64,000 bases of DNA. Source: Collinsella aerofaciens. Lineage in GTDB: Bacteria; Actinomycetota; Coriobacteriia; Coriobacteriales; Coriobacteriaceae. The notes below the pieces were generated by a model. It did not search any database and had not been told where the DNA came from. It saw only the letters and a list, made by a program, of their open reading frames with translations. Positions 33,610 to 42,281 of the stretch are shown here, piece after piece (position 1 is the stretch's first letter; every line of letters starts with the position of its first letter). The translations under genes were made by a program, and so were the position numbers. The stretch spans positions 1 to 64,000 of the forward strand of contig RQCP01000003.1 of the NCBI GenBank assembly GCA_008668235.1. The letters run 5' to 3'.

Positions 33610-35633
33610 TTAGCGTCGACGCTTCCAGATAATGCCGAGGATGATGACGATGATGCCGCCGATAAGGCACGCGCCAACTACTGCCAGCGTGTGGTCTCCC
33701 GTTGCGGCGAGCTTACCGGTCGTCTTCTTGGTGATGACCTTCGTGGTCGTCGTGTCCGTCTTGGGCGAGGGCTTAGGCGTCGGGGCCGGTGTGGGCGTGG
33801 GGTCCACGGCAGCGGAGCCAAAGCTGATGGTGCCCGCGAGCGAGGCCATCTTGCTCTCCCAGCCGTTCTGCCCGATCAGCGCCCTCAGCGCCGCCTCGCA
33901 CGTGCCCCACTCGGTGTACTTGGTGGCGTGTGCAAAGGTGGGAAAGTCGGTCGTGTTGGTGATGATGTAGTTGTTGGTGGCGACGGTATAGGCCTTGGCG
34001 GGGTCGAGCGTGCTGCCGTCCTTGGTGAGTGTGGCACTCACAATGCGCTTGCCTTCGGGCTGCGTCCAATCAATCGTAACGTTGATGCCGCCAAAGGAGA
34101 GAGCGCTGCCAGAGTCATCGCGCCACTTGTACTTGTCTTGCGCCTCCTGCTCGGTATGGCCGGCTGCCACGTAGGCTTGCTGAAGCTCGTAGCTGTGATT
34201 GCACTCGTCGCTGATCTGCAGTGAGTGCTCGAGCGCTGCCAGGAAGTCCGCGCCGGTCATGGTCCAGGTCTCCACGGTGTTGCCGTAAGGCGAGATAGCG
34301 ATGACGTTGCCGGCGGTCACATCGCCCCAGCGATGCCACCGCGGATGCCGCCAGCGTTTTCGATAGCGAGGTCCGCGCCCGTCAAGGCAAGATAGGAGCC
34401 GCAAATCACATGGCCGATGGTCTGGGCCTTGGTGGTATCGCCCTCCTTGCTGGGGCGGAAATCGGTGGTGCGCACCATTTCCCAACCATGCGTGCCTGCG
34501 GCGTCCTCGCCGTAGAAATAGTTGGTGGTGGATGTGCCGAGCACCTTGTTCGATTCGTTTTCAAAGGCCACGTCGAGCGGCTTGATCTTGTTGCGGACGG
34601 CTTCAAGGCGGTTTTGGTAGTCGGAGCCCTTGTCGGGGTCTGCCAAAAGGTCATTGACGTTCTTGGCGGTGTAGAGCTTCTCGTCAGTGCCGCCTGCAGG
34701 GACTGTGACCGTGTCATCGTCGGTCGTCTCGGTGCCATTCGTGTCGTACTTGTACGGAATGGAAAGCAGCCCCACCTCGGCAAAGGCGCTGCCTGCCTCG
34801 ACAACGTGGATCGTCTTGCCGTCGGCTCCCGTCACCTTCTCGTTAAGGTTGATGTGCTCGTGGCCTGCGATAAGGGCATCGACGCCACGGAGCCGCGTGG
34901 CAAAGGTCTTTGCGTCGAGCGTGTGCGCGATACACACAACAACATCGCAGCCCTCCTTGCGCAGCTGCTCCGCCTCGGCATTGATGGCGTTCGCGGCACT
35001 CGAGAAGCTGGTGCCCGCGACCAGGTCCGCGCGCAGCGAGGAACCTAGCGACTCATCCATGGCTCCGACGACGCCGACCTTGATTTTGTAGTCGAATGTG
35101 GAGTGATCCTCGCTATCCTCCCAGGTGCGATCGAGCGTCTTCGTGATGCTCGAGCTCCATACGCCGTTCGAGGACATTGCATTCGCGCAGAGCATGGCGA
35201 AGGGCGTGCCGGTGGTGCTGTAGCCGGTCATGGTGCGGAGTTTGTCCGCGCCGTAGCTCCAGTCGTGGTTGCCTGGCGTGGTTGCGTCGTAGCCGTCGGC
35301 GTAGAAGGTGTCCATGAGCTCGGCGATGCTCTTGCCCTCGCTCATGGTGGCGAAGGGCTGTCCGTGGAAGGTGTCGCCCGCATCGAGTAAAAGATCGGGG
35401 GCGCTGCTTTGGGCGCTATAGAAAACCGCCAGTCCGTCAAAGCCCACAGTGCCGGTGCCCTTGCTTGCGTTGTAGCTGTACTTGTAGCTGCCGTGGATAT
35501 CGTTGGTGTGCATGACGGCCACGGAGCCGTCAATAGCGGCGGGCAGGTTTCCCGCGAAAGCGAGGCTTGGGATGCCTGCGAGCGCGCCGGCAAACAACGC
35601 GGCGGCCAACGCAAAGCGGGGGAGTCTTTTCAT
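33610..35633 (-). pseudogene. 5'-nucleotidase/UshA-like wall-anchored protein, frameshifted
   Basis: Two overlapping frames together make one protein. The N-terminal frame (35633 to 34317) has a signal peptide (MKRLPRFALAAALFAGALAG), the metallophosphatase motifs MHTNDIHGSY, LDAGDTFHG, PGNHDWSYG and AGHEHIN, and the beginning of the 5'-nucleotidase C domain, ending ENAGGIRGGIAGAM-stop. The other frame continues with DVTAGNVIAISPYGNTVETW down to 33610, ending in a Thr/Pro spacer, LAATGD, a hydrophobic helix and KRRR, the layout of an LAxTG sortase substrate. A single-base loss near the C4 run at 34325-34328 explains the break. It may be a real pseudogene, phase variation or a sequencing error. 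Confidence 0.8.
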
Positions 35634-35697
35634 GGCAGTTTCCTTAGTCCTTAGCTAGAATGTCTGGTTGAATATCGGATTATCGACATAATATGCG

Positions 35698-35737
35698 AAA
35701 ACCGCCGCAAGGGCCTCTGTCCCTTTGCGGCGGTTTT
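35698..35737. repeat. Family A palindromic repeat
   Basis: aaaaccgccgcaaggg (35698-35713) pairs with ccctttgcggcggtttt (35721-35737) around cctctgt, with one extra base. Confidence 0.82.
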
Positions 35738-35752
35738 GGCGTTTGCGCAGAT

Positions 35753-35793
35753 AAAACCTACCAAAATAAACCTGTCCCTTTTTGGCAGGTTTT
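35753..35793. repeat. Family A palindromic repeat
   Basis: aaaacctaccaaaa (35753-35766) pairs with ttttggcaggtttt (35780-35793), 13 of 14, around cctgtccc. It overlaps the stop codon of the ABC ATPase gene (35792-35794). It forms a tandem pair with the preceding element. Confidence 0.8.
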
Positions 35794-36586
35794 AGCTTAG
35801 CAGCATGCGGTCGTTGGCGAGCTCGCCGCCCGAGACCTCCTCGAACTTCTGCAGCAGGTCGGCCACGGTGAGCGACTTCTTCTCGTCGCCGGCCACGTCG
35901 TAGATCACATGGCCCTCGTGCATCATGATCAGACGGTTGCCCAGACGGATAGCGTCGTTCATGTTGTGCGTGACCATGAGCGTGGTCAGGTGGTTCTCGT
36001 CGACGATCTCCTCGGTCAGGTTGAGCACCTTAGAGGCCGTCTTGGGGTCGAGGGCCGCAGTGTGCTCGTCGAGCAGCAGCAGGCGCGGCCTGGTGAGCGT
36101 GGCCATCAGCAGGGTGAGTGCCTGGCGCTGGCCACCCGAGAGCAGGCCGACCTTGGCGTTGAGACGCGTGTCCAGACCAAGGTCCAGGCGCTTGAGCAGC
36201 TCAACGTACTCATCTTTCTCGGCCTTGGTGACGCCCCACGAAAGGCCGCGACGCTGGCCGCGACGCTTGGCGAGGGCCAAGTTCTCGGCAATCTGCATGT
36301 CGGCAGCGGTACCGCGCATGGGGTCCTGAAACACGCGGCCCAGGTACTTGGCGCGCTGCGACTCGCTCAGGCGCGAGATGTCGGTGCCGTCGAGCTCGAT
36401 AACGCCCGAATCGAGCGGGTACACGCCGGCGATCATGTTGAGCAGCGTGGACTTGCCGGCGCCGTTGCCGCCGATCACGGTTACAAAGTCGCCGTCATTC
36501 AGGGTGAGGTCGACGCCGGTGAGCGCGCGCTTCTCGGTGACGGTGCCCTTGTTAAAGGTCTTCTTGACATGCGAGAGCTTAAGCAT
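35792..36586 (-). CDS. ABC transporter ATP-binding protein (TrpZ/YnjD-type partner of DUF534 system)
   Basis: This 264-residue ATPase powers the importer formed with the two genes upstream on the minus strand. It has Walker A IGGNGAGKSTLLN, the signature LLSGGQRQALTLL, Walker B RLLLLDEHTAAL and the switch His in MVTHNMND. ATG 36586 gives an 8-base overlap with the permease gene, indicating translational coupling. The likely substrate class is tryptophan or another aromatic compound by analogy to the TrpXYZ system, but this is inferred. Its stop lies inside a family A palindrome. Confidence 0.9.
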   Translation of the reverse strand: MLKLSHVKKTFNKGTVTEKRALTGVDLTLNDGDFVTVIGGNGAGKSTLLNMIAGVYPLDSGVIELDGTDISRLSESQRAKYLGRVFQDPMRGTAADMQIAENLALAKRRGQRRGLSWGVTKAEKDEYVELLKRLDLGLDTRLNAKVGLLSGGQRQALTLLMATLTRPRLLLLDEHTAALDPKTASKVLNLTEEIVDENHLTTLMVTHNMNDAIRLGNRLIMMHEGHVIYDVAGDEKKSLTVADLLQKFEEVSGGELANDRMLLS

Positions 36587-37502
36587 CTGCCTCATCTCCC
36601 TTCGTGTAGGAGCTGCGGAGCTTATAGCGCTCCCAAACCACGGGCACGCACAGGGCCACAGCGACAATTACGGCGGAGAGCAGCTTCATGTCGTTGGCGT
36701 CCATGCCCAACTGCAGCACGATGGCGCGGATGAGGAAGTACACCACGGAGCCAAAGACGGCGGAGGCAAGACGGACGCTAAACTGCGTGAGGCCGCCGGG
36801 CAGCAGACGGCCGAGCACCTCGCCGATAACAATGGCGGCAAGACCGATAACGATGGCACCGGTGCCCATACCAATGTCGGCATACTTTTGGCTCTGGCAG
36901 ATGAGCGCGCCCGAAAGGCCGATGAGGGCGTTGGAGAGCACGAGGGCGATCATCTTGGTGGAGTTGGTGTTGACGCCCAGAGCGCGGATCATGTACTCGT
37001 TGTTGCCGGTGGCTCGCAGCGCCGAGCCGATCTCGGTGCCAAAGAACCAATACAGGATGGCAACGATAGCCACGGCGAGCAGGATGCCCAAGATGATGGC
37101 AACGGTGGACTGCGGCAGACCGGTCATATTGCTGACGGCGGAGAACACGGTGCCCTTGGCAAGAATGGGCGTATTGGACTTGCCCATGATGCGCAGGTTG
37201 ATGGACCACAGGCTGATCTGGGTGAGGATTCCGGCGAGGATCGCAGGAATCTCAAAGACGGTGGTCAAAATGCCCGTGACGGCGCCCGCGATGGCGCCGG
37301 CGCACATACCGGCCAGCACGGCGAGCAGCGGGTCGACGTTGTTATTGACGATGAGCACAGCGCAGACGCAGCCGCCGAGGGCAAAGCTGCCGTCGCAGGT
37401 CATATCGGGAATGTCGAGCAGGCGGAACGTGATAAACACGCCAAGCACCATAATGCCCCAGAGGACGCCCTGCGAAACGGCGCCCTGCAATGCAATGAGC
37501 AT
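36579..37502 (-). CDS. ABC transporter permease (TrpY-like, BPD_transp_2 family)
   Basis: This 307-residue membrane protein has about eight to ten hydrophobic helices and the short cytoplasmic motif EIGSALRATGNNEYMIRALG, which couples to the ATPase in branched-chain-type permeases. LLDIPDMTCDGSFALGGCVC and GLSGALICQSQKYADIG match the permease of DUF534/TrpX transporters. It lies between the substrate-binding protein and ATPase genes, separated from the former by about 200 bases. Confidence 0.9.
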   Translation of the reverse strand: MLIALQGAVSQGVLWGIMVLGVFITFRLLDIPDMTCDGSFALGGCVCAVLIVNNNVDPLLAVLAGMCAGAIAGAVTGILTTVFEIPAILAGILTQISLWSINLRIMGKSNTPILAKGTVFSAVSNMTGLPQSTVAIILGILLAVAIVAILYWFFGTEIGSALRATGNNEYMIRALGVNTNSTKMIALVLSNALIGLSGALICQSQKYADIGMGTGAIVIGLAAIVIGEVLGRLLPGGLTQFSVRLASAVFGSVVYFLIRAIVLQLGMDANDMKLLSAVIVAVALCVPVVWERYKLRSSYTKGDEADA

Positions 37503-37607
37503 GCTTCATACCTCCTAGGATAGGATGGACACGTGATTCACCATAATAGCGGTAACAATGCATAGAAGAGCTGCGGACAGACGTTTTGTTTTACCTGAAA
37601 CAAGCAG

Positions 37608-37645
37608 GGCGGACGCCGGTCTACAGCGCCCGCCCCTGTGGCTCA
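37608..37645 (-). terminator. Hairpin between the substrate-binding protein and permease genes
   Basis: On the minus strand gggcgggcgc pairs with gcgtccgccc (one mismatch), followed by tgcttgttt. It probably reduces permease/ATPase expression relative to the binding protein. Confidence 0.55.
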
Positions 37646-37705
37646 GATATTGAATAACGCGGCTAAAGCGCGAGCACGGGCTCTAGACGCATGCCGCGTA
37701 TGGCA

Positions 37706-38686
37706 TTACGCGTCCAGAGCGGAAAGGTCGATGCCCAGGGCCTCGGCCATTTCGTCGTTCTTGACGACGACCAGGTCCTTGCTCGAGAGGTGCTTGATCG
37801 GCATGTCTTCGGGCTTGGCCTCGCCCTTCAGGATCTTAACGGCCATCTCGCCCGCGGCGTAGCCCAGGTCCTCGTAATTGATGGAGAGGGTGAACAGGCC
37901 GCCGGCCATGCACATACCCTCCTCGCCAGTCACGAAGGGAAGCTTGTTTTCCTTGCAGATCTGGCCGACCTGCGAGGCACCCGCGGCGATGGTGTTGTCG
38001 GTGGGGGAGTACAGTGCGTCGACCTTGCCCACGGCAGACTCGACGACGGACTGAATCTCGTTGGAGCTCGAGACGGTGAAGTCAGTGTACTCGAGGCCAA
38101 GCTTGTCGAGCTCCTTCTTGGCGGCCTTGATTTGGACGTCGGAGTTGGACTCGGCGGTGCAGTAGAGCAGGCCGACCTTCTTTACGTCGGGCAGGACCTT
38201 CTGCATCATCTCGAGCTGCTCGGCGACCGGGGTGAGGTCGGAAGCGCCCGTGACGTTGGTGCCGGGCTTGTCGTTGTCCTGGACCAGGCCGGAGGCGGCG
38301 TAGTCGGTGATGGCGCAGCCCACGATGGGGATATCGGCCGTGGCGCCGGCGGCAGCCTGCGCGGCGGGCGTGGCGATGGCATAAATCAGGTTGACGTTGT
38401 CGCCCACAAACTTGTCGGCAATGGACTTACACGTGGACTGGTCGTTCTGGGCGTTCTTCTGGTCGATCTTGACCTTAAGGCCGCTCTTCTTGATGGCCTT
38501 GACGAAGCCGTCGTTGGCGGCATCGAGCGCGGAGTGCTCGGTGAGCTGCAGAACGCCGATGGTGTAGTCGGAACCGGCGGCAGCGGAGCCGGAACCAGAG
38601 CTGCCGCCGCATCCGGCGAGCGGGGCGAGCGCGAGCAGGCCGGCGGAGACCAGAAGGCTCCTGCGGCTGATGGTGATGTCCTTCAT
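37706..38686 (-). CDS. ABC transporter substrate-binding lipoprotein (TrpX/DUF534 type)
   Basis: This 326-residue protein has a Tat-like signal (SRRSLLVSAGLLALAPLAG) ending in a lipobox Cys, so it is probably exported folded and lipid-anchored. The mature domain matches ABC_sub_bind: YTIGVLQLTEHSALDAANDGF, VNLIYAIATPAAQAAAG, KVGLLYCTAESNSD and VDALYSPTDNTIAAG. The family includes the streptococcal tryptophan importer TrpX. No T-box or other amino-acid-responsive leader was recognised upstream, so the ligand is not confirmed. ATG 38686 follows tgggggtaat. Confidence 0.9.
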   Translation of the reverse strand: MKDITISRRSLLVSAGLLALAPLAGCGGSSGSGSAAAGSDYTIGVLQLTEHSALDAANDGFVKAIKKSGLKVKIDQKNAQNDQSTCKSIADKFVGDNVNLIYAIATPAAQAAAGATADIPIVGCAITDYAASGLVQDNDKPGTNVTGASDLTPVAEQLEMMQKVLPDVKKVGLLYCTAESNSDVQIKAAKKELDKLGLEYTDFTVSSSNEIQSVVESAVGKVDALYSPTDNTIAAGASQVGQICKENKLPFVTGEEGMCMAGGLFTLSINYEDLGYAAGEMAVKILKGEAKPEDMPIKHLSSKDLVVVKNDEMAEALGIDLSALDA

Positions 38687-38759
38687 ATCATTACCCCCAG
38701 TATAAAAATGGCTGGAAACACTGCACTGGGACAAAGTGCAAGTGGGACTATAGTAGCGC

Positions 38760-38790
38760 TGATGTCCATTTTTACAACAGCCTGGCGGGT
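38760..38790 (-). promoter_or_regulatory. Promoter of the TrpX-type transporter operon
   Basis: On the minus strand ttgtaa and actata, 17 bases apart, fit -35 and -10 boxes about 75 bases upstream of the start codon. Coordinates are approximate. Confidence 0.5.
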
Positions 38791-38846
38791 TTTTTAATAC
38801 AGAATCGGATGGGCGGTACGGGTAGTCGAATGGGCGGCGGAGGGTC

Positions 38847-39632
38847 TTATGCGGCGGAGGAGGCGTCGTCCTCGTCCAGGGCGGCGAAGAGCTTCTTGCC
38901 GTCGAGCAGGCGCGTGCTGACGTTTCTCATACGGGCGATCTCGACGGTGCGCAGCGTATCGTCGGTGCCTCGGGCGTCGTAGACCGTTCCCAGCAGATAC
39001 GAGATGCCATCGCGCTGCCTGATGGCAAAGGGACGGAGTGTCATCCGTGCTGCTTCGGTTTCGCCGCGTGTCGTGACGCTCGAAATATCAAAACTCACCG
39101 TGGTTCCGTGGTCGATGGCCTGCTCGACGAGCTCGCACGTGTCGATGCGCTTGATGGGCGTGCGTGTTGCCTTGGTAGCCTTGCTGCCTGCGCTTGGAGC
39201 GGGTTCGGGTGTATCGAGGTAGCCGCGAACGTCGGCGCTCGCCATGGCAACTAAGTGCTGCGCCATGCTCTTGCGGATAGCGATAGGCGTGGAGCGGTTG
39301 CGCATGACCATACCGTGGAGCCGGATGATCTCTTCATCGGTGAGCGGGCGGGTAAGAAGTTTGTAGCCCACGCCGCGTTTGTATTCAATTTCGTATCCGG
39401 CATGGCGAAGCGCGGAGATGGCGGTGTAGATGCTGCGCCGCGCCGCCGAGATGGGCATGCGGGCGGGGTCGTCGGGATGGGCGAGGCGCCGGATCAGCTC
39501 ATCGGAAAGCATGGCCTTGTCTTCGCCGGTGTTTTCGCTCAAGAGCTGCAGGATACGAACGGCGCGATAGGCTGCCATCGAGGCGGCGCCCCTCGTCGTG
39601 GTGTCGTAGGTTTCAACAGCGGCTTCGGTCAT
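38847..39632 (-). CDS. WYL-domain transcriptional regulator
   Basis: This 261-residue protein has an N-terminal winged helix (RAVRILQLLSEN and ISAARRSIYTAISALRHAGYEIEYKRGVGYKLL, spread over about residues 20-100) and a WYL-type ligand-sensing domain (about 160-245: TLRPFAIRQRDGISYLLGTVY). WYL regulators often respond to nucleic-acid or nucleotide ligands. ATG 39632 follows ggaaagga by 11 bases; GTG 39641 is an alternative. A candidate operator, ttttcaacagc and its inverse, lies upstream at 39750-39812. Its target genes are unknown. Confidence 0.85.
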   Translation of the reverse strand: MTEAAVETYDTTTRGAASMAAYRAVRILQLLSENTGEDKAMLSDELIRRLAHPDDPARMPISAARRSIYTAISALRHAGYEIEYKRGVGYKLLTRPLTDEEIIRLHGMVMRNRSTPIAIRKSMAQHLVAMASADVRGYLDTPEPAPSAGSKATKATRTPIKRIDTCELVEQAIDHGTTVSFDISSVTTRGETEAARMTLRPFAIRQRDGISYLLGTVYDARGTDDTLRTVEIARMRNVSTRLLDGKKLFAALDEDDASSAA

Positions 39633-39749
39633 GGTGCCCACGTCCTTTCCGTTTTGGGTGGCGACGGTATGGAGCCTAGGACGCGGGGCTTTCCCAGGGG
39701 CGCAGGGCGCTCTGGGCGGTCGGTAGTCGTCGGCAAACGGCGGGTCGAG

Positions 39750-39812
39750 TTTTCAACAGCCCTGCTCAACTGACCAAAAACTTGCCAAAAGCTTGACGGA
39801 TGCTGTTGAAAA
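39750..39812. promoter_or_regulatory. Inverted repeat upstream of the WYL regulator
   Basis: ttttcaacagc (39750-39760) and its exact inverse gctgttgaaaa (39802-39812), 41 bases apart, flank the region where the regulator promoter should be. The second arm also supplies the T-run of the asnS terminator, which may be its real role. Confidence 0.45.
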
Positions 39813-39844
39813 AAGCGTCTCTCGACCGATGTCGAGAGACGCTT
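39806..39844 (-). terminator. asnS terminator
   Basis: aagcgtctctcga (39813-39825) pairs perfectly with tcgagagacgctt (39832-39844); on the minus strand a run of six T follows. Confidence 0.88.
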
Positions 39845-39890
39845 GTGCGATGAGCGTTGGCGTGTGGCGACGCGAGCTAGCGTTCGACGA

Positions 39891-41294
39891 TTAGAAGTCG
39901 GCGTTGCCCACGGTGCGCGGGTGCGGCAGGACGTCGCGGATGTTGCCCACGCCGGTCAGATACATGACCAAGCGCTCGAAGCCCAGACCGTAGCCGGCGT
40001 GCTTGCAGGAACCGTAGCGGCGCAGGTCAAGGTAGTACTTGTACTGCTCGGGATTCATACCCAGGTCCTTGATGCGGGCCTCGAGCAGATCCAGGCGCTC
40101 CTCGCGCTGGGAGCCACCGATGATCTCGCCGATGCCCGGCACCAGGCAGTCGGCGGCGGCGACGGTCTTGCCGTCCTCGTTCATGCGCATGTAGAACGCC
40201 TTGATCTCGGCCGGGTAGTCGGTCACGAAGGTCGGGCGCTTAAAGTGCTCCTCGGTCAGGAAACGCTCGTGCTCGGTTTGCAGGTCGATGCCCCAGCTCA
40301 CGGGATAGTCAAACTTGTGACCGGCGGCGACGGCCTGCTCCAGGATCTCGACGGCCTCGGTGTAGGTAACGCGGGCAAAGTCGGAGTTGGCGACATGGTC
40401 CAGGCGCTCGAGCAGACCCTTGTCCACAAACTTGTTGAGCATATTGAGCTCGTCGGGGCAGGTTGCCATGACGTCCTTAAGGACGTACTTGAGCATGGCC
40501 TCGGCGTTATCCATGTAGTCGTTAAGGTCGGCAAAGGCCATCTCGGGCTCGATCATCCAAAACTCGGCGGCGTGGCGCGTGGTGTTGGAGTTCTCGGCAC
40601 GGAAGGTGGGGCCAAAGGTGTACACGTCGCCAAAGGCCATGGCAAAGTTCTCGGCATTGAGCTGGCCGGACACGGTGAGGCTTGCATGCTTGCCAAAGAA
40701 GTCCTGGCTCCAGTCGACCTCGCCGGACTCGGTGAGGGGCGGATTTTTGGGGTCGAGCGTGGTCACGCGGAACATCTCGCCGGCGCCCTCGCAGTCACTC
40801 GTGGTGATGATGGGGGTGTTGACGTAGACAAAGCCCTGCTCCTGGAAGAAGCGGTGGATGGCGGCAGCCGCGACAGAGCGGATGCGGAACACGGCGCGGA
40901 ACAGGTTGGTGCGCGGACGCAGGTGCTGCTGGGTGCGCAGGAACTCGACGGTTGCGCGCTTCTTCTGCAGCGGGTAATCCGGGGCGCTCGTGCCCTCGAC
41001 CTCGATGGAGGTGGCAGAAAGCTCGAAAGGCTGGGGCGCATCGGGGGTCAGCTTGACGGTGCCGGTGCAAATGAGTGCGGCCGAGACGTTTTGATGGGCG
41101 ATCTCGTCGTAGTTGTCGAGTGCCTCGCGGTTCATGACGACCTGCAGGTCGCGGAAGCAGCTGCCGTCGTTGAGCGTAACAAAGCCAAAGTTCTTCATGT
41201 CGCGGACGGACTTGACCCAGCCGGCGACGGTGACGGTCTGGCCGCCGAGCGACTCGGCATCGGCATAGAGCTGCGCGATTTTGGTGCGGTTCAC
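39891..41294 (-). CDS. asnS: Asparaginyl-tRNA synthetase
   Basis: This 467-residue class IIb synthetase attaches asparagine to tRNA-Asn. The OB-fold anticodon-binding domain opens VTVAGWVKSVRDMKNFGFVTL; the class II core has motif 2 VYTFGPTFRAENSNTTRH and motif 3 GYGLGFERLVMYLTG. The AsnRS-type insertion around EMFRVTTLDPKNPP separates it from AspRS. GTG 41294 follows gggagga by 5 bases; longer in-frame starts lack a ribosome binding site. Presence of AsnRS means no need for the indirect Asp-tRNA-Asn route for this tRNA. Confidence 0.95.
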   Translation of the reverse strand: MNRTKIAQLYADAESLGGQTVTVAGWVKSVRDMKNFGFVTLNDGSCFRDLQVVMNREALDNYDEIAHQNVSAALICTGTVKLTPDAPQPFELSATSIEVEGTSAPDYPLQKKRATVEFLRTQQHLRPRTNLFRAVFRIRSVAAAAIHRFFQEQGFVYVNTPIITTSDCEGAGEMFRVTTLDPKNPPLTESGEVDWSQDFFGKHASLTVSGQLNAENFAMAFGDVYTFGPTFRAENSNTTRHAAEFWMIEPEMAFADLNDYMDNAEAMLKYVLKDVMATCPDELNMLNKFVDKGLLERLDHVANSDFARVTYTEAVEILEQAVAAGHKFDYPVSWGIDLQTEHERFLTEEHFKRPTFVTDYPAEIKAFYMRMNEDGKTVAAADCLVPGIGEIIGGSQREERLDLLEARIKDLGMNPEQYKYYLDLRRYGSCKHAGYGLGFERLVMYLTGVGNIRDVLPHPRTVGNADF

Positions 41295-41402
41295 GTATCC
41301 TCCCATAACGGTTGAATGATAGTTATCCATACAGTTCGATATTTTAGCAGCTCGGCTCATTTGGGCTATACAGATAAGGCATTGGCGGGATGGTTTTTCA
41401 AA

Positions 41403-41438
41403 CGAAAAGCGCCCGCGGCCTAATGGTCGTGGGCGCTT
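41403..41438 (-). terminator. crr terminator
   Basis: aagcgcccgcg (41407-41417) pairs with cgtgggcgctt (41428-41438) with one wobble; on the minus strand ttttcgttt follows. Confidence 0.78.
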
Positions 41439-41475
41439 GACGAGGTGCCTTTTGGCTGTGTGGCGCGGGGCCTGG

Positions 41476-42039
41476 CTACTTGGTCTTGGCAACCAGCAGC
41501 GGGTCGCCAAGCTTGACGAGCGGGTTGCCGCCGATAAGCGTTCCAGACTCGCCGACATGGTCGATGCTCTTAAGACGATCGAGCTCGGAGACGATGACGG
41601 TCACGATGTCCTCGTGACCAGCGGCCTTAATGGCCTCGCGGTCGAAGCTGATGAGCGGCTGGCCTGCCTTGACCACATCGCCCATCTCGACAAAGCGGGC
41701 AAAACCCTTGCCGTTCATTTCCACGGTGCCCAGGCCAACATGGATGAACACGCGCAGGCCGTCCTCGGTAATCATGCCGATGGAGTGGTTGGTGACAGTG
41801 GTGGCACCGATGCGGCCGTTGGCGGGCGCATAGATGGTGCCGGTAATGGGCTCGATGCCATAGCCCTGGCCAAGCATGCCCGAGGCGATCGTCTCGTCGG
41901 GAACCTCGTTCAGGTTGACGAGCACGCCGTTGACGGGGGCATAGATGACGCCTTCGCGGGTAGCGAAGCTTGCTGCGGGCGGAACGGACGCCTCGCCGGT
42001 CGAGGTGAAGGTGGACTTAAGCGAATCGAGCAGACCCAT
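41476..42039 (-). CDS. crr: PTS glucose-type enzyme IIA (EIIA-Glc)
   Basis: This 187-residue soluble protein relays phosphate from HPr to sugar-specific EIIB domains. The phosphorylated His100 lies in VFIHVGLGTVEMNGKGF, and the second active-site histidine is in TNHSIGM. The N-terminal amphipathic stretch MGLLDSLKSTF may contact the membrane. It is encoded alone, so it probably serves permeases lacking an EIIA domain, such as the EIICB encoded at 46396. ATG 42039 follows ggagg. A palindrome gaaacgtttc lies upstream. Confidence 0.92.
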   Translation of the reverse strand: MGLLDSLKSTFTSTGEASVPPAASFATREGVIYAPVNGVLVNLNEVPDETIASGMLGQGYGIEPITGTIYAPANGRIGATTVTNHSIGMITEDGLRVFIHVGLGTVEMNGKGFARFVEMGDVVKAGQPLISFDREAIKAAGHEDIVTVIVSELDRLKSIDHVGESGTLIGGNPLVKLGDPLLVAKTK

Positions 42040-42086
42040 AGTTGCCTCCAACTTAAATAGGCGCATATCGCGCGTTTGGTTTGCCG

Positions 42087-42096
42087 GAAACGTTTC
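42087..42096. promoter_or_regulatory. Palindrome upstream of crr, LacI/cre-like
   Basis: gaaacgtttc is a perfect 10-base palindrome with the central CG found in LacI/GalR-family and catabolite-response sites. It lies about 50 bases upstream of crr on the minus strand, near a possible -35 TTGACC. Confidence 0.45.
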
Positions 42097-42281
42097 ATAT
42101 GTGTTTCGCGGCTTGGTCAAGCCCCTATTCTACGCTGCTCAAAGATACCTCTGAGCTGGGATTATGTGATATATCAGTTGAAGGGAAACTTATTGCCGGA
42201 GTGTTTCTGCGCCACGGGTTCAAGTGGGGTACGCTTGAAGGCAAAAAACAAGGGCGCTTAATTTGCGCGAAGGGAGCACAT

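Noticed and set aside
38687..38846. T-box upstream of the TrpX-type transporter
   Set aside because: No T-box sequence or specifier loop could be found, although related transporters in other bacteria have one.
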